37,624 bases of DNA from Sphaerochaetaceae bacterium. Lineage in GTDB: Bacteria; Spirochaetota; Spirochaetia; Sphaerochaetales; Sphaerochaetaceae. Shown here piece by piece: positions 32,757 through 37,624 of this stretch. A program made the position numbers and the translations under genes. The notes under the pieces are model-generated. The model did no database searches. It was not told the DNA's origin and saw only the letters and a list, made by a program, of their open reading frames with translations. The DNA lies in assembly GCA_028532765.1 (NCBI GenBank), contig JAQQAR010000068.1:1-37624 (forward strand), read 5' to 3'. How positions within the stretch are numbered: position 1 is the stretch's first letter; each line of letters begins with the position of its first letter.

Positions 32757-32981
32757 TCACTCGAAGATGAGCAGTGGTGTGGTAATTGTTGCAATATTGT
32801 TCAGCACAATGGCCATACTGCCAAGCGTTGGCTCGAGCCACATGGGAAAGAATCCTAATGTGGTCAGTAGTGCTCCAACTGCCCAAAGGCTGTTGCCCTG
32901 TAATGTAGGGTATAATCGCCAGATGAAAATCATCATGACGGAAGTGAGAATTCCAACTGTACCCTGAGACCATCGCTCCAT
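32757..32981 (-). pseudogene. N-terminal membrane part of the interrupted diguanylate cyclase
   Basis: 74 codons in the same frame as the GGDEF gene, separated from it by a single TGA (32757-32759). It encodes hydrophobic helices (VGILTSVMMIFIWRLYP; GNSLWAVGALLTTLGFFPMW; MAIVLNNIATITTPLLIF). After the stop the frame goes on with AIRFKGLHPLDSVRVPFEIL and then GIGYLLSTLL into the next fragment. A glycine (GGA) or arginine (CGA) codon changed to TGA would explain it. The region has no good ribosome site before the ATG at 32981. Confidence 0.65.
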
Positions 32982-33012
32982 TGGGATTGACCATACAAGA
33001 CTACAGCACAGA

Positions 33013-33041
33013 AAGCCCGTCCTTTGTAGGAGGGCGGGCTT
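33013..33041 (-). terminator. Terminator of the pyruvate dehydrogenase operon
   Basis: AAGCCCG pairs with CGGGCTT, with an inner TCCT/AGGA stem and a TTGT loop, 20 bases after the lpd stop. The following bases on the minus strand are TTTCTG. Confidence 0.65.
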
Positions 33042-33061
33042 CCAAACTTTGTCTTAGTCTC

Positions 33062-34468
33062 TTATCTGTTAAGAGTATCAGTTGCTGTACCTTCTGCAAG
33101 CTCTGCAGCTACCGCAAACGTCTCACTGAGGGTAGGGTGAGGGTGGATACTGAGGGCAATATCCTCGGCAACGGTACCCATCTCCAAGGCAATTACCGCC
33201 TCAGAGATAAGCTCACCTGCATTCTTTCCACAGATCCCAGCTCCCAGCAAACGTCCTGTCTTCTCGTCAAAGAGTGCCTTGCTGACTCCCTCTGCTGCGA
33301 CAGCACTTAGCGCCCTACCGTTTGCCATCCAAGGGAAAGACCCCTTCTTGTAGGCTATTCTCTTCTCCTTGGCCTCATTTTCACTTAGCCCAACCCATGC
33401 TACTTCAGGGCTGGTATAAGCGACGGAGGGAACTCCCATGGGAGTAAAGGCTGAGGCTTGTCCTGAAGCTACCTCGGCGGCCACCTTGCCCTGGTGACTG
33501 CTCTTATGGGCGAGCATCGGATCGCCCACAACGTCTCCAATGGCGAAGATGTGAGGAACATTGGTCCTAAGCTTCTTGTCCACCTCAATCCAACCACGTC
33601 CAGTTGTCTTGATACTCGTATTCTCAATTGCTATTCGGTCGGAATTGACTTTTCTTCCCACTGCCACCAGAACAGCATCAGCATCGATGGTAGAGGGAGC
33701 CTTATCCCCAGCTAGGTGGAGCGTAAGTGCATCCTTCTTTGCTTCTACCTTTTCCACCTTTGTGGAGGTGTAGATGGCTTCGTACTGCTTCTTGATCTTC
33801 TTCATCAAAGGCTGCTTGAGATCTCGGTCAGCCGGGGGGATCAAGGAATCCATCATCTCGATGATGGTTATCTTTGATCCAAGTGCGTGGTACATGGTAG
33901 CCACCTCCAGCCCAATGATTCCTCCCCCTATGATAGCGAGACGATCGGGGATGTGCGTGAGCTCCAAGGCTTTGGTAGAATCCCAGATACGTTCATCTGC
34001 ATAAGGAATACCGGGGATCTGTACCGACCTGGACCCAACCGCTATGATCAGGTCCTCAAAGGTAAGCTTCAGCTCTTCCTTCTCAGTCACTACCTTCAGT
34101 TCATTATCAGAAAGGAAGGACCCTTCACCAACAATACGTTCAACCTTACGAGCCTTGCACAGTGAATCCAACCCGGAGGTAAGGGTTTTGATAACCGAAT
34201 CCCTATGGGATCTGATCTTCTCCAGGTCAAAGGAAGGCTTACCGAAGGAGACCCCAAGGGGAGCCAGCTTCTCAGCCTCTTCGATCACTTCTGCAATGTG
34301 CAGCAATGTCTTGGAAGGAATGCAACCTACATTCAGACATACACCTCCCAGTACTGCACTCTTCTCAATGATGGTAACCTTCCTACCTAAATCAGCGGCA
34401 CGGAATGCCGCACTATACCCACCGGGTCCTCCTCCGAGGACCAAAAGGTCTGTTTTCTTCTCTTGCAT
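33062..34468 (-). CDS. lpdA: Dihydrolipoyl dehydrogenase (E3)
   Basis: A 468-residue flavoprotein that reoxidises dihydrolipoamide on E2, passing electrons to NAD+. It has the FAD fold GGGPGG (residues 12-17), the redox cysteines Cys44 and Cys49 in GGVCLNVGCIPSK, the NAD-binding GGGIIGLEVA, the FAD segment IFAIGDV, and the catalytic C-terminal histidine in HPHPTLSE. A TTG at 34477 is in frame, but AAGGAGG lies 9 bases before the ATG at 34468. It is the last gene of the aceE-aceF-lpd operon, 14 bases after aceF. Confidence 0.95.
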   Translation of the reverse strand: MQEKKTDLLVLGGGPGGYSAAFRAADLGRKVTIIEKSAVLGGVCLNVGCIPSKTLLHIAEVIEEAEKLAPLGVSFGKPSFDLEKIRSHRDSVIKTLTSGLDSLCKARKVERIVGEGSFLSDNELKVVTEKEELKLTFEDLIIAVGSRSVQIPGIPYADERIWDSTKALELTHIPDRLAIIGGGIIGLEVATMYHALGSKITIIEMMDSLIPPADRDLKQPLMKKIKKQYEAIYTSTKVEKVEAKKDALTLHLAGDKAPSTIDADAVLVAVGRKVNSDRIAIENTSIKTTGRGWIEVDKKLRTNVPHIFAIGDVVGDPMLAHKSSHQGKVAAEVASGQASAFTPMGVPSVAYTSPEVAWVGLSENEAKEKRIAYKKGSFPWMANGRALSAVAAEGVSKALFDEKTGRLLGAGICGKNAGELISEAVIALEMGTVAEDIALSIHPHPTLSETFAVAAELAEGTATDTLNR

Positions 34469-34482
34469 CTGTACCAACCTCC

Positions 34483-35808
34483 TTAGAGTAGTACTCGTCG
34501 CAAATCGCCCAACAGGGATGCGAGATACGTAGTAAAGCGAACTCCAGCAGCACCATCAATGACCCGATGGTCATAGGCTACTGAGAAGGGTAGAACGTCT
34601 CGGGGCGTAAACTCCTTGCCATTCCAAACCGGCTTCTTTGCAAGTCTTGAGACTCCAAGGATTGCAACCTGTGGTGGATTGATAAGGGGAGTGAATCCAG
34701 TACCCCCGATCCCTCCAAGGCTTGAGATACTGAACGATCCTCCTGAGAGGTCCTCTGGTTTCAGCTTCCTGTCCCGGGCTCGCTGGCTGATGCTTGCAAG
34801 TTCCCTTGCAATCTCTGTAACGCTCTTCTTGTCTGCATCCTTCAGGACCGGTACGATCAATCCCTCTGGGGTGTCGACCGCAATACCGATATGGTAGTAG
34901 TGCTTGAGAATCAACTCACCACTGTCCTCATCAAATGAAGCATTCATCTCTGGGAATTTCTTCAATGCTGCGACAACAGCCTTTACGATGAAGGGGAGGA
35001 TGCTGATGCTTACCGGGTCTTCACTTCTCTTCATCTCCTCCTTGATCGTTCTCCTCAATGCTTCAAGTTCAGTGACATCAGCCTCATCGTACTGGGTGAC
35101 ATGGGGGATGATCTGCCAGCTTTTCTGCAGGTGTGGTCCCGATATTTTCTGGATACGGGTAAGTTTCTTGCGCTCAATCTCCCCATACTCTGAAAAGTCT
35201 TCCAGCTCAATCTTGCCGAAGGAAGCCGGAGTTCCACCACCACCGCTCAGTGCCTTTTTCACCAAAGCCTGTACATCTTCATGCAGGATACGACCATTGG
35301 GCCCGCTCCCTTTTACCTTAGCGAGATCAACCCCGAGTTCCCTTGCATATTTGCGAAGTGAAGGGGTTGCATGGTATACAGCCCCAGGAGCCTGTTCATT
35401 GACAAGATCCGGTTTTACTTCTTGTTGAACTTGCTGTTTCGGCTGTTCAGGCTTAGGTGCTTCTATGGCTTCTTCAACCTTCTTTTCTTCCTTTTTTTCT
35501 TCTGGTTGTTCTTTTTTAGGCTCTTCCTCAGTACTCTTCTTCTCTTGTTCTTCTTCACCTTCAGCTTCAGCTTCGATTTCAATCTCAGCTACCGGAGAGT
35601 CCTTGGAAACAGCATCTCCCTCTTTGACCAGAACCTTTGTTATGGTTCCTGCAAAGGGAGAGGGAATGTCAATGACAGCCTTCTCACTTTCAAGCGCTAC
35701 TACTGAGTCATCGACCGCGATAACATCACCAACCTTGATGTAAACATCAATGATTGGTACATCAGAGAAATCCCCGATATCTGGTACTAGAATTTGTTTT
35801 GTTGCCAT
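34483..35808 (-). CDS. aceF: Dihydrolipoamide acetyltransferase (E2 of pyruvate dehydrogenase)
   Basis: A 441-residue E2 protein with one N-terminal lipoyl domain: residues 1-76, lipoylated Lys43 in [13 protein letters not shown] flexible linker very rich in Glu, Lys, Gln and Pro follows (about 80-135). The E3/E1-binding domain ([28 protein letters not shown]) comes next, then the catalytic domain ending in the active-site DHRVIDGA. One lipoyl domain is fewer than E. coli AceF, which has three. Its homodimeric-type E1 partner (aceE) lies 13 bases upstream and E3 follows. It transfers acetyl groups to CoA and forms the core of the complex. Confidence 0.94.
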   Translation of the reverse strand: MATKQILVPDIGDFSDVPIIDVYIKVGDVIAVDDSVVALESEKAVIDIPSPFAGTITKVLVKEGDAVSKDSPVAEIEIEAEAEGEEEQEKKSTEEEPKKEQPEEKKEEKKVEEAIEAPKPEQPKQQVQQEVKPDLVNEQAPGAVYHATPSLRKYARELGVDLAKVKGSGPNGRILHEDVQALVKKALSGGGGTPASFGKIELEDFSEYGEIERKKLTRIQKISGPHLQKSWQIIPHVTQYDEADVTELEALRRTIKEEMKRSEDPVSISILPFIVKAVVAALKKFPEMNASFDEDSGELILKHYYHIGIAVDTPEGLIVPVLKDADKKSVTEIARELASISQRARDRKLKPEDLSGGSFSISSLGGIGGTGFTPLINPPQVAILGVSRLAKKPVWNGKEFTPRDVLPFSVAYDHRVIDGAAGVRFTTYLASLLGDLRRVLL

Positions 35809-35821
35809 ACTGTATCTCTCC

Positions 35822-37399
35822 TTAACTCAGTAATGGATTGGGCTTGTCGACATCGATAGCATACTTCTTGATCGCTTCGCTCACTTTCTTGGCAGGAATG
35901 GTACCTTCATCGGCAAGACCTTTCAGCGCTGCAACAGCGATGTAGTACCTGTCAACCTCAAAGAAGGTCCTCAGTGCATGTCTGAAATCGGATCTGCCAA
36001 ATCCATCTGTGCCGAGGATAGTGACCTTGGAATTGGGAATGAGCCTCCTGATCTGCTCAGGATATGCCCTGAGATAGTCGGTGCTTATCACCACTGGACC
36101 ATCGTGTCCTTCCATGACCTTGGTCAGATACGGAACCTTTGCCTTTCCTTCGGGGTGGGTGAGGTTGTATCGTTCAGCCTCGACACCGTCACGGTGCAAT
36201 TCATTGACCCCGAGAATACTCCAAATGTCCGATTCCACTCCAAAGTCCTCCGACAGGAGCTCAGCCGCTTCAATGACTTCTCGTAGTATTGTTCCGCTTC
36301 CCATCAACTGTACGACAGGATTCTTGTTCTTCTTTGCTTTCTTGAAGAGATAGGCACCCTTCTTGATCCCTTCCTCAGCACCCTTGGGCATCTCTGGATG
36401 AGTATAGTTCTCATTCATCAGCGTAATGTAGTAGAAGATGTTCTCATCATCCTCATACATTCGCTTCATTCCATCCTGGATGATCACAGCAAGCTCATAG
36501 GAGAAAGTCGGGTCATAGGCCTGACATGTGGGGTGGGTGGAAGCCAAGAGCAATCCATGCCCGTCCTCATGTTGCAATCCTTCCCCGTTCAGGGTGGTTC
36601 TCCCTGCAGTAGCTCCCATCAGGAAGCCCTTTGCACGACTGTCTCCTGCGGCATAGATGAAGTCACCGACTCGTTGGAAACCGAAAATGGAATAGAAAAT
36701 AAAGAAGGGAATCATCGAGACCTGGTGGTTTGCATAACTTGTGGCTGCTGCTATCCATGAGGACATCGCTCCGGCCTCAGAGATTCCTTCTTCGAGAATC
36801 TGTCCTTTCTTATCTTCGCGATACCACAGGAATGACTCCTTATCCACTGGTTCATAGAGCTGGCCATCCGGTGCATAAATACCAATTTGTCTGAAGAGGC
36901 CCTCCATGCCGAAGGTGCGTGCTTCATCAGAGACAATGGGGACAATCCTCTCCCCGATGTTCTTGTCCTTAACCAGCTTGGTAAGCAGGCGGACAAATGC
37001 CATGGTAGTGGAAAGTTCTCTCTCTCCAGTGGAGGCATACATATCCTCAAAGCTCTTGGTTGTGGGGACCGTCAGTTTTTCGCCATCCTTATGGCGGTAG
37101 GGAACAGGTCCTCCCATTATCTCACGTCGCCTAGCAAGGAATTTACCTTCTTTGCTCTCAGGATCCGGTTTGATAAACACCATGTTCTTTGCCTGTTCAT
37201 CATCAATGGGTACATGGAAATGGTCCCTGAAGGCGAGAAGATCGCTCTCTTCCATGTGTTTCAGGTTATGAGCACCCATAGCACCCTCTCCGCTGCCCAT
37301 ACCAAAGCCCTTGATGGTCTTGAACAGAATGACCGTGGGGGCTCCTTTGTGGTTTGTTGCTGCATGGAATGCCTGGTAGATCTTCCTGGGGTCATGGCC
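35822..37399 (-). CDS. aceE: Pyruvate dehydrogenase E1, homodimeric type, 5'-truncated by a junction
   Basis: The C-terminal ~525 residues of an AceE-type E1, which decarboxylates pyruvate with thiamine diphosphate. Matching blocks run from [48 protein letters not shown] and [24 protein letters not shown] to [26 protein letters not shown] and the final DKPNPLLS. Homology is continuous to the glycine codon at 37397-37399 and then stops; the next bases belong to an unrelated sequence. About 360 N-terminal residues, including the main thiamine-diphosphate motif, are missing. The ATG at 37300 is internal and is not a start. AAGGAGAG for aceF overlaps the region after the stop. Confidence 0.93.
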   Translation of the reverse strand, partial: GHDPRKIYQAFHAATNHKGAPTVILFKTIKGFGMGSGEGAMGAHNLKHMEESDLLAFRDHFHVPIDDEQAKNMVFIKPDPESKEGKFLARRREIMGGPVPYRHKDGEKLTVPTTKSFEDMYASTGERELSTTMAFVRLLTKLVKDKNIGERIVPIVSDEARTFGMEGLFRQIGIYAPDGQLYEPVDKESFLWYREDKKGQILEEGISEAGAMSSWIAAATSYANHQVSMIPFFIFYSIFGFQRVGDFIYAAGDSRAKGFLMGATAGRTTLNGEGLQHEDGHGLLLASTHPTCQAYDPTFSYELAVIIQDGMKRMYEDDENIFYYITLMNENYTHPEMPKGAEEGIKKGAYLFKKAKKNKNPVVQLMGSGTILREVIEAAELLSEDFGVESDIWSILGVNELHRDGVEAERYNLTHPEGKAKVPYLTKVMEGHDGPVVISTDYLRAYPEQIRRLIPNSKVTILGTDGFGRSDFRHALRTFFEVDRYYIAVAALKGLADEGTIPAKKVSEAIKKYAIDVDKPNPLLS

Positions 37400-37561
37400 C
37401 TGCAGCTGCGGCTACAAGCGACCGGAACCCAAATCCCGTCGTCGCTACTGCTGATGCTCCCCTATGCGCTGACCGTGGTGGTCCTCGTTCTGGCCTCCTG
37501 GCGACGGCGGGGAAGCGATGAGCCGGCAGCCCTCGGGCAAAACCTCGAACCCATCGATTAG
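37400..37561 (+). CDS. C-terminal fragment of a nucleoside/simple-sugar ABC permease (foreign segment)
   Basis: 53 codons reading LQLRLQATG, then PSSLLLMLPYALTVVVLVLAS and DEPAALG, ending in TAG. This is the recognisable last helix and tail of permeases of the YufQ/BmpA-associated (BPD_transp_2) type. By hand count it is 64% GC (104 of 162), well above the neighbouring genes. It starts exactly where aceE homology ends and runs on the opposite strand. The upstream 90% of the permease is absent. I judge it to be joined DNA rather than a local gene. Confidence 0.6.
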   Translation: MQLRLQATGTQIPSSLLLMLPYALTVVVLVLASWRRRGSDEPAALGQNLEPID

Positions 37562-37606
37562 ACCGTAGCAAAGAGCAACATCAAGAGACGGAGTAGAAGA
37601 TCGATC

Positions 37607-37624
37607 ATGAATACGAACGCAGAT
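37607..37624 (+). CDS. Start of a gene cut by the window edge
   Basis: An ATG at 37607 with GGAG at 37590-37593 upstream opens MNTNAD and runs off the window. It follows the permease fragment by 45 bases and would be in the same operon. Too short to identify. Confidence 0.35.

Noticed and set aside
32704-32994. Minus-strand 96-codon frame starting MVNPNGAM
   Set aside because: It is in another frame over the membrane part of the split cyclase and reads as a His/Ser-rich shadow.
36887-37561. Plus-strand 224-codon frame taken as one protein
   Set aside because: The first 171 codons are antisense of aceE; only the last 53 codons are a genuine permease end, so the frame is a product of the junction.
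1-37624. CRISPR array, insertion sequence, integrase or rRNA
   Set aside because: No regularly spaced direct repeats, no transposase or recombinase signature and no rRNA-like sequence were found by eye on either strand.

Overview
The window looks like a chromosomal segment of a host-associated or anaerobic spirochaete, most plausibly Sphaerochaeta-like. This rests on moderate GC, spirochaete-style lipoproteins, a K+-dependent type membrane pyrophosphatase, a sugar-binding protein with a signal peptide ending in an FAAGVQES-like sequence, and the mix of sugar transporters. The organism call is an inference; there is no rRNA to anchor it. The left edge cuts a glycosidase-like gene and the right edge carries a short piece of apparently unrelated DNA.

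Layout. 1-2626 (+): end of an unclassified (alpha/alpha)6-barrel glycosidase-like gene, then a YczE/YitT-type membrane protein. 2629-5422 (-): dat-ddc, which makes 1,3-diaminopropane from aspartate semialdehyde via 2,4-diaminobutyrate. 5685-7943 (+): a YtrABC-like operon (ATPase, permease, GntR regulator, one-helix small protein) behind a promoter whose -10 lies in a 20-bp palindrome. 7996-9003 (-): lactonase-family beta-propeller. 9096-11222: tRNA-Val(CAC) with a good promoter, a DUF4143-type ATPase preceded by two tandem inverted repeats, a small membrane protein and a tRNA 3'-end remnant; this may be an integration hotspot. 11758-13010 (+): marR-wrbA with a promoter/operator that suggests a leaderless mRNA. 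13375-14085 (-): unknown lipoprotein.

14465-19248 (+) is a complete sugar ABC transporter of the Ytf/Rbs class (binding protein, double ATPase, two permeases). 21458-25533 (-) encodes a second, YtfQ-like binding lipoprotein, a YesM-type sensor kinase and a YesN/AraC-type response regulator, which together look like a three-part extracellular sugar sensor that would control the transporter. Between them sits a convergent AAA ATPase + TOPRIM-like (RloB/AbiLii-type) pair, probably a phage-defence module.

25602-28700 (-): membrane pyrophosphatase followed by an unknown soluble protein in the same operon. 28907-30481 (-): a lipoprotein of four repeated ~95-residue modules that I do not recognise. 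30742-31560 (-): a truncated HigA-like antitoxin and a SlyD-like FKBP isomerase. 31866-32981 (-): a membrane-bound diguanylate cyclase split by one in-frame TGA. 33062-37399 (-): pyruvate dehydrogenase operon aceE-aceF-lpd, with aceE losing its N-terminal third at 37399/37400. From 37400 the sequence is a GC-rich 3' end of a nucleoside/sugar-type ABC permease plus the first codons of another gene on the opposite strand: a chimeric join or rearrangement.
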